In this document: piece after piece, positions 14,385 through 23,155 of the stretch
Numbering within the stretch: position 1 is the stretch's first letter
Layout: each line of letters starts with the position of its first letter
From: Microbispora bryophytorum
GTDB lineage: Bacteria > Actinomycetota > Actinomycetes > Streptosporangiales > Streptosporangiaceae
Assembly: GCF_006874465.1 (NCBI RefSeq)
Contig: NZ_VIRL01000006.1
Span: forward strand, 248,001-312,000
Direction: 5' to 3'
DNA: 64,000 bases
The notes under the pieces: model-generated
Seen by the model: the letters and a program-made list of their open reading frames with translations, nothing else
The model's database searches: none
What the model was told of the DNA's origin: nothing
Position numbers and translations under genes: made by a program

Positions 14385-14610
14385 TCGTCGTTGTCCGTTC
14401 CCGGTCTGACTCGGGGGCTGACACGCCGCGCCCCGGGCGGTCCGATCGGCGTTCTTCCGCCCGGCGTAGTGCCTCTCGTCACCCGGTGCCACAGGGGTGT
14501 CACCCGCTGATTCACAGGAAATCCACAGGCTTTCGCGAGTCAGGTCTGGCAGTGTTCTGAGGGCATTACCATTTTCTGAACACAGGTCTGCGAAGGGTGG
14601 TGCCTCCCGA

Positions 14611-17508
14611 ATGACACCCGCACCCACGAGCGACGCCGTCGCCGAACGACTGCGGGCTGTCCAGGAGCTTTACGACCGAGGCGAGCCGATCGACGCGCTG
14701 GTCGCGCTCGTGCGCGCGGAGGGGCTCAGCCCCACGCAGCGCCGGGAGGTCGACCGTGAGGCGATCGTCGGTCCCCTGGGTCTGCGCCTCGACGCCGCAG
14801 CCAAGCGCGGGCCCGCCCGCCGCCGCCAGACCATCGACGCGCTCCGGCCCTACCTCGCGGAGGTCGATCCCAAGGTCAAGCGGGAGCTGCCGGTCGGGCG
14901 CCGGGTCGCCTGTCACCTGATCGAGACGCAGGACCCGGGCGAGCTCGCCGAGGGCGACGCGCTGGCCAAGCTCGCCGCCGCCGCGGCCGAGCCCTCCCGC
15001 CGGGTGCGGCGCGGCCTGCGGTGGTACGCCGACCTGCCGGTGGAGGTCGGCGACCCCTCGCTGCTGCGCCTGCGGGCGGCCGACCTCGTGCCGGTCACGC
15101 AGATCGACGACATCACCTGGGTGGGCAACCGCCTGAAAGTGACCGGGCACGCCTACATCGCGGGCCTGTCGGTCCGCAGCGGGCGGTTCAACCGCGCCAC
15201 CGTCGTGCTGCGCGGCCCCCGCTGGCTGCCCCCGGTCACGATGAAGACCCGCAGGACCTACCGCCCCGAGGCCACCCACGCGGCCCGCGAGCCCGGATGC
15301 AACTACGACTGGGCGGGCTTCACGGCCGAGCTGCATCCGTTCGCCCTGCGCTGGCGCTCCGGAGTGCGGGCCCTGGTGCGCGGCACCAAGCGGGTGCTGC
15401 GCCGCCGCCACGTCGTCCAGGACACCACCACCTGGCGGGCCGAGATCGTGATCTGGAGCCGCGCCGCCCGCGCCAAGGGCGTGCTGCGCGGTCCGGTGGT
15501 CGGCCGCACCGAGCGCCCGGCCGGCCTGCAGGTGCGCCCGCGCTGGTGGGTGCGGCCCGTGTGGACCTCCGACAAGGCGCTGCAGGTGGTCTTCCAGCCG
15601 ACCCGCGCCCAGCTCACCGGTGTCCGGCTGAACGGCGACAACATCGAGCTCACCGGCTTCCTGCCGGGCCGGGCCGTGACCAAGGGCAAGGCCCGCGTCG
15701 GCGGTCACCGCATGTCGGCCGACTTCGCCCCGGTCGAGGGCGGCAGCCGCTTCTCGCTGTCGCTCGGGGTCGGCACACTGCTCAACGCGGAGTCCCGGCG
15801 GCTGTGGGTCGAGCCCAAGGGAGACCCCGCCGCGGCCGTCATGCTGGAGGGCGCGGAGGAGACCCGCCTCCTGCTCGGCGAGCGCGAGGTCACGGTGCAG
15901 GGCGACCGGCGCGACCGAGTCGTCATCTCCGGTCACAAGATCCTGCCCGTGATCACCTCGGCCGAGTGGCACGACGAGTCGATCACGCTCATCGGCCGCT
16001 ACCCCGACCCCGACCAGGGCCCGCGCGACCTCGTGCTGCGGCACCGGGGCGGGCTCAGCATCCGCGTGCCGCTGGAGCGCGACGGCGAGCGCTTCACCGT
16101 GCGGCTGTCGCCCGGCGCGATGTCGCGCCTGGGGTCGGCCGTGCCGCTGGCCGAGGGCACCTGGAACGTCTCGGTGGCCCCGCCCGGCAGGTACGGCCCC
16201 GCCATGGTGCCCGTCCGGTTCGACCACGCCGGCCTCGACGCGCTGGACGAGAGCCCCCGGCTCATCGGCGGCCGGGTCTACCGGTTCGTCGCCACCCGTT
16301 ACGACGTGCCGGTGCTGGTGGCGGCCGAGGACCGGCCCGGCGACGAGCGGAGCGCGGCCGGCGTGTGGGCGCTCAGCCGCACCTTCTACCCGGCCGAGCG
16401 CGCCCGCCCGCTGCGCGAGGCCACCGTCTACGTCTCCTTCGACGGCCGCGCCTACTCCGACAACCCGCGTGCCGTCTACGAGGAGCGGGTGCGGCGCGGC
16501 GACGAGGGCGAGCACATCTGGGTCGTCAGGGACGGCGCGTTCGTCCCGCCGGGCTCGCGCGAGCTGGGCCTCGGCGACGGCGTGGCGCCCACGGTCGTCC
16601 GCGAGGGCAGCCGGGAGCACTACGAGGCGCTGGCCCGCGCCCGCTACATCGTGTCCAACGGCTTCATGCCCCAGTGGTTCCGCACCCGTGAGGACCAGGT
16701 GTGCGTGCAGACCTGGCACGGCACGCCGGTCAAGCACATCGGCCGCGACCAGGCCCACATGAAGCGCGAGCCCCGGCCCCCGGTGTGGCACCGCCAGGCC
16801 GTGGAGGTCCGCGGCTGGGACCTGCTGCTGTCGCAGAGCCCGTGGGCGTCGTCCGTCCTGCGCAATGCCTTCGGTTACGAGGGCGAGATCCTGGAGTCGG
16901 GCTACCCGCGCAACGACGTCCTCGTCTCCGGCGACCGCGACGCGCTGGCGGCGGAGATCCGGCGCCGGATCGGCATCCCCGAGGGCAAGCGGGTCGTCCT
17001 GTACGCGCCGACCTACCGCGACTACGACCGAAGGAACGCCACGGTCAAGCTCGACCTCGCGGATGCGAAGCGGGCACTCGGCGCCGACCACGTGGTGCTG
17101 GTCCGCGGTCACATGATGCAGGCCTTCCCCCACGTGAACGCGCAGGACGGCTTCGCGATCGACGTGACGACCTACCCCGACACGGCCGATCTGCTGCTGA
17201 TCGCCGACGTGCTCGTCACCGACTACTCGTCGGTCATGTTCGACTTCGTGGCGACCGGGCGGCCGGTCGTGCTGTTCACGCCGGACCTGGCCAAGTATCG
17301 CTCGTCCCGCGGGCTGTACCTCGATCTGGAGTCCCAGCGCCCGGGGCCGCGCCTGGAGACCTCACCCGAGGTCGTCGAGGCCCTGCGCAACATCGACGCC
17401 GTGACCGCCAAGCTGTCCGACCGCTACGCGGCCTTCACGCGGACCTACGCGCCGCATGACAACGGCAAGGCCACCGCGCGGGTCATCGACCACGTCTTCA
17501 CGTCCTGA
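14611..17508 (+). CDS. CDP-glycerol:glycerophosphate glycerophosphotransferase family protein (TagF/TarF-like)
   Basis: 965 residues. ATG 14611 follows AAGGGTGG; the longer frame from 14497 crosses non-coding-looking DNA with a GTGTTC...GAACAC dyad (about 14552-14583). The C-terminal third (about 590-960) is a Glyphos_transf domain. It has ARYIVSNGFMPQWF, QTWHGTPVKHIG, SGYPRND, VLYAPTYRDYD, RGHMM and the closing TDYSSVMFDF motif. The N-terminal 580 residues are a long region of unclear, probably beta-rich, structure. The family adds polyol-phosphate units to wall teichoic acid or related glycopolymers at the inner membrane face, using CDP-activated donors. No other teichoic-acid gene is nearby. 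Confidence 0.88.
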   Translation: MTPAPTSDAVAERLRAVQELYDRGEPIDALVALVRAEGLSPTQRREVDREAIVGPLGLRLDAAAKRGPARRRQTIDALRPYLAEVDPKVKRELPVGRRVACHLIETQDPGELAEGDALAKLAAAAAEPSRRVRRGLRWYADLPVEVGDPSLLRLRAADLVPVTQIDDITWVGNRLKVTGHAYIAGLSVRSGRFNRATVVLRGPRWLPPVTMKTRRTYRPEATHAAREPGCNYDWAGFTAELHPFALRWRSGVRALVRGTKRVLRRRHVVQDTTTWRAEIVIWSRAARAKGVLRGPVVGRTERPAGLQVRPRWWVRPVWTSDKALQVVFQPTRAQLTGVRLNGDNIELTGFLPGRAVTKGKARVGGHRMSADFAPVEGGSRFSLSLGVGTLLNAESRRLWVEPKGDPAAAVMLEGAEETRLLLGEREVTVQGDRRDRVVISGHKILPVITSAEWHDESITLIGRYPDPDQGPRDLVLRHRGGLSIRVPLERDGERFTVRLSPGAMSRLGSAVPLAEGTWNVSVAPPGRYGPAMVPVRFDHAGLDALDESPRLIGGRVYRFVATRYDVPVLVAAEDRPGDERSAAGVWALSRTFYPAERARPLREATVYVSFDGRAYSDNPRAVYEERVRRGDEGEHIWVVRDGAFVPPGSRELGLGDGVAPTVVREGSREHYEALARARYIVSNGFMPQWFRTREDQVCVQTWHGTPVKHIGRDQAHMKREPRPPVWHRQAVEVRGWDLLLSQSPWASSVLRNAFGYEGEILESGYPRNDVLVSGDRDALAAEIRRRIGIPEGKRVVLYAPTYRDYDRRNATVKLDLADAKRALGADHVVLVRGHMMQAFPHVNAQDGFAIDVTTYPDTADLLLIADVLVTDYSSVMFDFVATGRPVVLFTPDLAKYRSSRGLYLDLESQRPGPRLETSPEVVEALRNIDAVTAKLSDRYAAFTRTYAPHDNGKATARVIDHVFTS

Positions 17509-17550
17509 TCCTGGCCGAGAGCGTGCTGTCGTGCCGGGATCGAGGACGCC

Positions 17551-18093
17551 ATGCCGACTACATCATCGATCAACGGGGGAAACCGCGCACCGGCTTGGCA
17601 TCGCATCGCGGCCTGGCTGATCGACTGGTTGCGGATCCTCGTCCTTCCGCTGCTCCTGGTCCCGGTCGGCGTGGCCCTCTACTCGGCGGGACTGCGACTG
17701 CCGGTCGGCCTGTGGAACCTCATCTCGTTCCTCTTCCTGATCGCGCCGGTGACCCTGTGGTGTGCCTGGCGCGAGTCCGGCCGCTTCCAGGCCACCCCCG
17801 GTAAAAGGGCCAGGGGCCTGATCGTCGTCGACGCCCGCTCCGGGCGGCCGGTCGGTTTCGGGCGGGCGCTGCTGCGCAACACCGCCAAGATCGCTCTACC
17901 GTGGGAGCTGGGGCACACCGTCGCGTACGGCTTCGCCACCACGGCCCGGAACCCGTCCGAGTCTCTGATGGTGCTGACGATCATCGTCTACGTCATCATG
18001 TTCGCCTGGTTGGGCGCCCTCTTCCTGCCCTCGACCAGGACGCCTTACGACCTGCTCGGCGGCACCCGGGTCGTCTCGGGATCTCGCGAGTGA
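17551..18093 (+). CDS. RDD family membrane protein
   Basis: 180 residues, ATG 17551 with GAGGAC upstream, 42 nt after the glycerophosphotransferase gene. The RDD domain has RIAAWLIDWL (Arg and Asp in helix 1), the ATPGKRARGL loop, and RALLRNTAKI. Four hydrophobic helices are visible (about 22-45, 52-72, 110-130 and 140-160). RDD proteins are integral membrane proteins of mostly unknown role, some with cation transport activity. It converges with the SDR gene at 18113. Confidence 0.85.
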   Translation: MPTTSSINGGNRAPAWHRIAAWLIDWLRILVLPLLLVPVGVALYSAGLRLPVGLWNLISFLFLIAPVTLWCAWRESGRFQATPGKRARGLIVVDARSGRPVGFGRALLRNTAKIALPWELGHTVAYGFATTARNPSESLMVLTIIVYVIMFAWLGALFLPSTRTPYDLLGGTRVVSGSRE

Positions 18094-18112
18094 CGCCTCC
18101 GCTGCCGACCGC

Positions 18113-18874
18113 TCAGGCCTGGTTCGTCGGCAGCACGACGACCTGACGGAGGTTGACGTGCCTGGCCCGGCTGACCGCGTACGCGATCAGGTCGGCGATC
18201 TCCTCGGCGGTCATGGGCGTGATGACCTCGAACATTCCGGCCAGTTGCGCGCCGATCTCCGGGCTGTCGACGTGGTCGCCCAGCTCTGTCGCCGTCAGGC
18301 CCGGCTCGATGTTGGTCACCCGCACGCCGCGCGGGCCGAACTCCGTGCGCAGGTTCGCGGACAGGTGGGTGAGGGCGGCCTTGGTGGCCCCGTAGACGGC
18401 ATAGCCGGGGAAGAGGACGTGGGAGCCGATCGACGAGATGTTGACGAGGTCGGCCGTCCGGCCCTCCGCCGCCGCCGCGAGCAGGTCGGCCGTGAAGGCC
18501 CGTGTGATCCGCAGGGCGCCCGCGACGTTCGTGTCGAGCATCCGCGTCCACTCGTCGATGCGGCCGTCGTCGATGGCGTTGGGCAGCATCATGCCCGCGG
18601 CGTTGACCACCAGGTCCACAGGCCCGAGCGCGGCGTGGATCCGGTCCACGGCGGCGGCCACGCTGTCGTCCCGGGTTACGTCGGCGGTCACGGCCACCGC
18701 GGTGCCGCCGTCCGCGGCGATCTTCCGGACCAGGTCCTCCAGCCGGTCGGCGCGCCGGGCGAGCAGCGCGACCTTCGCGCCGGAGGCGGCCAGCAGCCGC
18801 GCCGTCGCCTCTCCCATGCCGCTGGCGGCCCCGGTGACGACGGCGACGCGTCCGCCCAGGCTCTCGTAGCTCAT
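18113..18874 (-). CDS. SDR family NAD(P)-dependent oxidoreductase
   Basis: 253 residues from ATG 18874 with AAGGAG upstream. It is a classical short-chain dehydrogenase: cofactor motif TGAASGMG (about 15-22), NAAG (about 92), catalytic Ser in NISSIGS and Tyr-Lys in YGATK. ARRADR after strand 2 favours NADP. Substrate unknown. It is divergent from the HTH regulator gene at 18984 with about 110 nt between, a common regulator-target arrangement. Confidence 0.9.
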   Translation of the reverse strand: MSYESLGGRVAVVTGAASGMGEATARLLAASGAKVALLARRADRLEDLVRKIAADGGTAVAVTADVTRDDSVAAAVDRIHAALGPVDLVVNAAGMMLPNAIDDGRIDEWTRMLDTNVAGALRITRAFTADLLAAAAEGRTADLVNISSIGSHVLFPGYAVYGATKAALTHLSANLRTEFGPRGVRVTNIEPGLTATELGDHVDSPEIGAQLAGMFEVITPMTAEEIADLIAYAVSRARHVNLRQVVVLPTNQA

Positions 18875-18949
18875 CGTGACTCCTTTGAGTTCGCGGGTTC
18901 GACGAGAGTCACTGTGGCGGGGTCGGCCGGGTTTACCCAGCTCACGCCT

Positions 18950-18975
18950 GGTACTGGTAACGGCGGTACTAGGCT
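18950..18975 (+). promoter_or_regulatory. Putative operator and -10 of the HTH regulator gene
   Basis: Two GGTACT repeats (18950-18955 and 18965-18970) are 15 bp apart, also readable as GTAC-N11-GTAC dyad symmetry. The second runs into a -10-like TAGGCT (18970-18975). The ATG follows 8 nt later without a ribosome binding site. Autoregulation, and control of the divergent SDR gene, are inferred. Confidence 0.45.
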
Positions 18976-18983
18976 TGTGCTCC

Positions 18984-19820
18984 ATGAACGGTGATCTGGG
19001 ACGGTTCCTGCGCTCTCGCCGGGCCCGGATCAGACCCGAGGACGCGGGGCTCCCGGCATACGGGCGCCGGCGGGTCAGCGGGCTGCGGCGCGAGGAGGTC
19101 GCGCTGCTCGCGGGCATGAGCGCGGAGTACTACATCCGCCTGGAGCAGGAGCGCGTCGGCAACGTCTCCGACGAGGTGCTCGACGCGGTCGCCCGGGTGC
19201 TGCGCCTGGACGGCACCGAGCGGGCGCACCTGCGCCGCCTCCTCCGGCCGCCGGGCGATCGGCGGGCTCCCCTCGCGCACGTCCGGCCCGGGGTGCGGAT
19301 GCTCCTGGACGCGGCCGACTCCGTCCCGGCGTGCGTCATGGGGCCACGGATGGACGTGCTCGCCTGGAACGCCCTCGCCGAACGGATCAACGGGTTCTCG
19401 GCCGTGCCGCCGGGTGAGCGCAATCTGGCCCGTCTGACGTTCCTGACGCCGGCGGCGCGCTCGCTCTACCGCGACTGGGCGGCCGTGGCCGCCGAGGCCA
19501 TCTCCTACCTGCGCCTGTACGCCGGGAGGCATCCAGACGATCCGCTGCTGGGCCCACTCGTCGCCGACCTGTCCGCCGACCCCGATTTCGCCCGGCTGTG
19601 GGAGGAGCACCAGGTCGCCGAGAAGACCTTCGGCGTCAAGCTGCTGCACCACCCGGAGCTCGGTGATCTGGACTTCGCGTACGAGACCCTGGCCCTGCCC
19701 GGGGACCCCGAACTGCTGGTCGTCATGTACACCGCCGATCCGGCCTCCCCGACCGGCCGCGTACTGGCCCGGCTTCGCGAGGCCCGCGAACCCGGCGTAC
19801 AGGAGGCGGCGGCCGGCTGA
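18984..19820 (+). CDS. HTH (XRE) transcriptional regulator with MmyB-like ligand domain
   Basis: 278 residues from ATG 18984. The N-terminal XRE helix-turn-helix (about 4-75: RRVSGLRREEVALLAGMSAEYYIRLEQ) is the diagnostic sequence of this actinobacterial family. The C-terminal domain (about 95-265) is MmyB-like and binds ligands, with DVLAWNALAERI and a LHHPELGDLDFAYE segment. The gene is divergent from the SDR gene, which is its most likely target. In this family the regulator often represses an adjacent oxidoreductase; the ligand is unknown. Confidence 0.9.
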   Translation: MNGDLGRFLRSRRARIRPEDAGLPAYGRRRVSGLRREEVALLAGMSAEYYIRLEQERVGNVSDEVLDAVARVLRLDGTERAHLRRLLRPPGDRRAPLAHVRPGVRMLLDAADSVPACVMGPRMDVLAWNALAERINGFSAVPPGERNLARLTFLTPAARSLYRDWAAVAAEAISYLRLYAGRHPDDPLLGPLVADLSADPDFARLWEEHQVAEKTFGVKLLHHPELGDLDFAYETLALPGDPELLVVMYTADPASPTGRVLARLREAREPGVQEAAAG

Positions 19821-19891
19821 TCCGCCCTACTAGGACACGGAGTGGGCATTCGGGCACGATCTGCCTCGGTGATCTGGTGGAATGCTGTGTT

Positions 19892-22800
19892 GTGAGTGGT
19901 CAGAACTACCGGCTGGTGCGTCGCGGGGGCGTGGGGCATCGCGCGGCTCCCGTGCTGGACGAACATCAGCGTGCCGTCGTCGAGCACGAGAGCGGGCCCC
20001 TGCTCGTGCTCGCCGGGCCGGGCACGGGCAAGACGACCACGATCGTGGAGACCGTCGTCGACCGGGTCGAGCGCCGCGGCGTTGACCCCGAGCGGGTGCT
20101 CGTCCTCACCTTCAGCCGCAAGGCGGCCGGTGAGCTGCGCGAGCGGATCACCGCCCGGATGCGCAGGACCACCAGGACCCCGCTGGCGCTCACCTTCCAC
20201 AGCTACGCGTACGCGCTGCTGCGCCGTGAGGCGGTGCTGGCCGGTGAGCCGCCGCCGCGCCTGCTCACCGGTCCCGAGCAGCTGCTGGAGGTCCGGCGGC
20301 TGTTGCACGGCGAGCTGGAGGACGGCGCGCGGCACTGGCCTCCGGACATGCGCGAGCTGCTCAAGACCCGGGGGTTCGCCGAGGAGCTGCGCGACTTCCT
20401 GTCGCGTGCGGCCGAGCGCGGCCTGTACGGCGACGCGCTGGTGCAGCTGGGCCACGAGCACGGCAGGCCCGACTGGGAGGCCGCAGGGCTGTTCTCCTAC
20501 CGCTACCAGGACCGGTTCGACCTCGATCCGGTGCCCGCGCTGGACTACTCGGAGCTGATCCGCGAGGCGGCCGGCCTGCTGGCCGACGGCGAGGTGCGGC
20601 GGCGTGAGCGGGACGCCTACGACCTGGTGCTCGTCGACGAATACCAGGACACCGACCCGGCGCAGGAGTTCCTGCTCCGGCAGCTCGCCGGAGACGGCCG
20701 CGACCTGATCGCCGTCGGCGACCCCGACCAGTCCATCTACGGCTTCCGCGGCGCCGACGTGCAGGGCATCCTGCGGTTCCCCGAGCGGTTCCCGGCCCGG
20801 GACGGGCGGGACGCCCCGGTGGTCGCGCTGCGGGTGTGCCGCCGCAGCGGGCCGGCCCTGCTGGAGGCCTCCCGGCGCGTCGCCTACCGCCTGCCGGCCG
20901 TGCCGGGCCCGGTAAGCAGGCACGAGTACAGGCACGACAACAGGACCGGCGGCCACCGCGACCTGATCCCGGTCGGGGAGGCCGATCCGGGCGAGGTGAA
21001 GGTCCTGCTGGCCGACAGCGCCACCCAGGAGGCCGCGGTGGTCGCCGACACGCTGCGCCGGGCGCACCTGCTCGACGGGGTGCCGTGGTCGCGCATGGCG
21101 GTGCTGGTGCGCAGCGCCGTCCGGCACGTGCCGCTGCTGCGGCGGGCGCTGGTCACCGCGGGGGTGCCCGTCGTGGTCGCGGGCGACGAGCTCCCGCTGG
21201 TGCAGGAGCCCGGCGTCCGGCCGCTGATCACGCTGCTGCGGATCGCGGCCACGCCCGCCACGCTCGACGTGGCGACCGCCGAGGAGCTGCTGACCGGTCC
21301 GCTCGGCGGCACCGACATGATCGGCGTGCGCCGGCTGCGCCGCGCCCTGCGGATCGCCGAGCACGAGGCGGTCGCCGCTGAGGCCGCCGCCGCGGAGGAG
21401 GCAGGCCGGCCGGCGCTGCCCTTCACCCCGCGCTCGTCGGACGAGCTGCTGGTCGCGGCGCTGCGCGACGCCCGGGAGCTGGGCGGCGTCGAGCCGCATG
21501 TCGCGGCGTCGGCCGAACGCCTCGCGCGGCTCATCGCGACCGCCAGCGAGGCCGTACAGCACGGCCAGGGCGCCGAGGAGACGCTGTGGGAGATCTGGCA
21601 GGCCAGCGGGCTCGCGGAGCGCTGGACGGAGGCCAGCCTCGCGGGCGGGGCCCGGGGCGCCCAGGCCGACCGCGACCTCGACGCCGTCGTCGCCCTGTTC
21701 GACCACGTGGCCCGCTTCACCGACCGGCTGCCCAAGGCCGGGGTCGCGGTGTTCCTCGACGACCTGACCTCCCAGGAGATCGCCGGCGACTCGCTGGCCG
21801 AGTCCGCCCCCGAGGGCGACGCCGTACGGATCCTGACCGCGCACCGGTCCAAGGGCCTGGAGTGGGACGTGGTGGTGGTCGCCGGCGTTCAGGAGGGCCT
21901 GTGGCCCGACCTGCGCCTGCGCGGCTCGCTCCTCGGCACCGAGGCGCTGGTGGACCTGGCGGGCGGAGTGGAGTTCGCGGGCGGCTCGGCGCTGGACACC
22001 ACGCAGGCCGCGACGGCCGCGCTGGCGTCCAAGCTCCTCGCCGAGGAGCGGCGGTTGTTCTACGTCGCGGCCACCCGCGCCCGCAGGAAGCTCGTCGTCA
22101 CCGCCGTGGGCGGCGAGGACACCGACGAGCGGCCCTCACGGTTCCTCACCGAGCTGCTGCCCGGCGGCGTGGGGGCGGCGACCGTGGACGACCGGGCGCG
22201 GTGGCTCAGCATGTCCGCGCTGGTCGCGGACCTGCGCGCGGCGGTGTGCGACACGAGCAGGCCCGAGGCGCTGCGCCGCGAGGCCGCCGCGCACCTCGCC
22301 AGGCTGGCCCGGGCCGGGGTGCCCGGCGCCAACCCCGGAGAGTGGTACGCGCTGACCCCGATCTCCGACGACCGGCCGCTCGGCTGGCCCGACGACATCG
22401 TGCAGATCTCGCCGTCGTCGGTGGAGAGTTTCACCAAATGCGGGCTGCGCTGGATGCTGGAGAACGCGGTCGGGGCCGGGACGTCGAACGTCACCCAGAG
22501 CCTCGGCACGGTCGTCCATGCGATCGCCGCGATGGCGACCGAGGACGGCACCGACTACGTCGAGCGGCTCGACGACATCTGGGACCAGTTCGACTTCGGC
22601 GGGCTGTGGTTCAACCGCAAGCAGCGCCGCGTCGCCGAGCAGATGGTCGACAAGTTCGTCCGCTGGCAGAAGGACAAACCGCGTGACCTGGTCGCGGTGG
22701 AGGAGGCGTTCACCGTACGGGTGCCGGGGCACGACATCCAGATCACCGGCCGGGTGGACCGGGTCGAGCGGGACGAGGCGGGCCGGGCCGTGATCATCGA

Positions 22801-23155
22801 CATCAAGACCGGCAGCGGCAGGCCCAAGGACACCGAGATCGACCGGCATCCGCAGCTCGGGGTGTACCAGCTCGCCACGACGCTCGGGGCGTTCGAGCGG
22901 CACGGCCTCATCCAGCCGGGCGGTGCGTCCCTGCTGCACCTGGGCAAGGCGGCGGGCCAGTCGGCCGACGCCAGGGAGCAGGCGCAGCGGGCGCTCGGCG
23001 ACGACTCCGAGCCCGACTGGGCGGAGAATCTGGTCAAGACGGTGGCGACCGGCATGTCCGCGGGCGTGTTCGTCGCCACGGTCAACGACGGCTGCCGCAC
23101 CTGTGCCGCCAAGATCGCCTGCCCGGTGAACGACAACGGAGGACAGGTGTGCTGA
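19892..23155 (+). CDS. adnA: AdnA-like helicase-nuclease subunit
   Basis: 1087 residues from GTG 19892; GTG 19877 is also possible but lacks a ribosome binding site. It has an N-terminal UvrD/Rep-type SF1A helicase with Walker A GPGTGKTT (42-49) and Walker B DEYQD (249-253). Downstream helicase motifs include GDPDQSIYGFRGAD and AHRSKGLEWD. A C-terminal RecB-family nuclease domain has Asp970-Ile-Lys972 and QLGVYQLA. Four cysteines (850, 1068, 1071, 1077) frame the nuclease as in AddB-type iron-sulfur nucleases. It overlaps the second subunit gene by 7 nt. AdnAB resects double-strand DNA ends in mycobacteria; the A/B assignment follows gene order there (Rv3202c, Rv3201c). Confidence 0.9.
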   Translation: MSGQNYRLVRRGGVGHRAAPVLDEHQRAVVEHESGPLLVLAGPGTGKTTTIVETVVDRVERRGVDPERVLVLTFSRKAAGELRERITARMRRTTRTPLALTFHSYAYALLRREAVLAGEPPPRLLTGPEQLLEVRRLLHGELEDGARHWPPDMRELLKTRGFAEELRDFLSRAAERGLYGDALVQLGHEHGRPDWEAAGLFSYRYQDRFDLDPVPALDYSELIREAAGLLADGEVRRRERDAYDLVLVDEYQDTDPAQEFLLRQLAGDGRDLIAVGDPDQSIYGFRGADVQGILRFPERFPARDGRDAPVVALRVCRRSGPALLEASRRVAYRLPAVPGPVSRHEYRHDNRTGGHRDLIPVGEADPGEVKVLLADSATQEAAVVADTLRRAHLLDGVPWSRMAVLVRSAVRHVPLLRRALVTAGVPVVVAGDELPLVQEPGVRPLITLLRIAATPATLDVATAEELLTGPLGGTDMIGVRRLRRALRIAEHEAVAAEAAAAEEAGRPALPFTPRSSDELLVAALRDARELGGVEPHVAASAERLARLIATASEAVQHGQGAEETLWEIWQASGLAERWTEASLAGGARGAQADRDLDAVVALFDHVARFTDRLPKAGVAVFLDDLTSQEIAGDSLAESAPEGDAVRILTAHRSKGLEWDVVVVAGVQEGLWPDLRLRGSLLGTEALVDLAGGVEFAGGSALDTTQAATAALASKLLAEERRLFYVAATRARRKLVVTAVGGEDTDERPSRFLTELLPGGVGAATVDDRARWLSMSALVADLRAAVCDTSRPEALRREAAAHLARLARAGVPGANPGEWYALTPISDDRPLGWPDDIVQISPSSVESFTKCGLRWMLENAVGAGTSNVTQSLGTVVHAIAAMATEDGTDYVERLDDIWDQFDFGGLWFNRKQRRVAEQMVDKFVRWQKDKPRDLVAVEEAFTVRVPGHDIQITGRVDRVERDEAGRAVIIDIKTGSGRPKDTEIDRHPQLGVYQLATTLGAFERHGLIQPGGASLLHLGKAAGQSADAREQAQRALGDDSEPDWAENLVKTVATGMSAGVFVATVNDGCRTCAAKIACPVNDNGGQVC

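Noticed and set aside
14497-14610. N-terminal extension of the glycerophosphotransferase from 14497
   Set aside because: The stretch carries a GTGTTC...GAACAC dyad and lower GC. The ATG at 14611 has a ribosome binding site and fits better.
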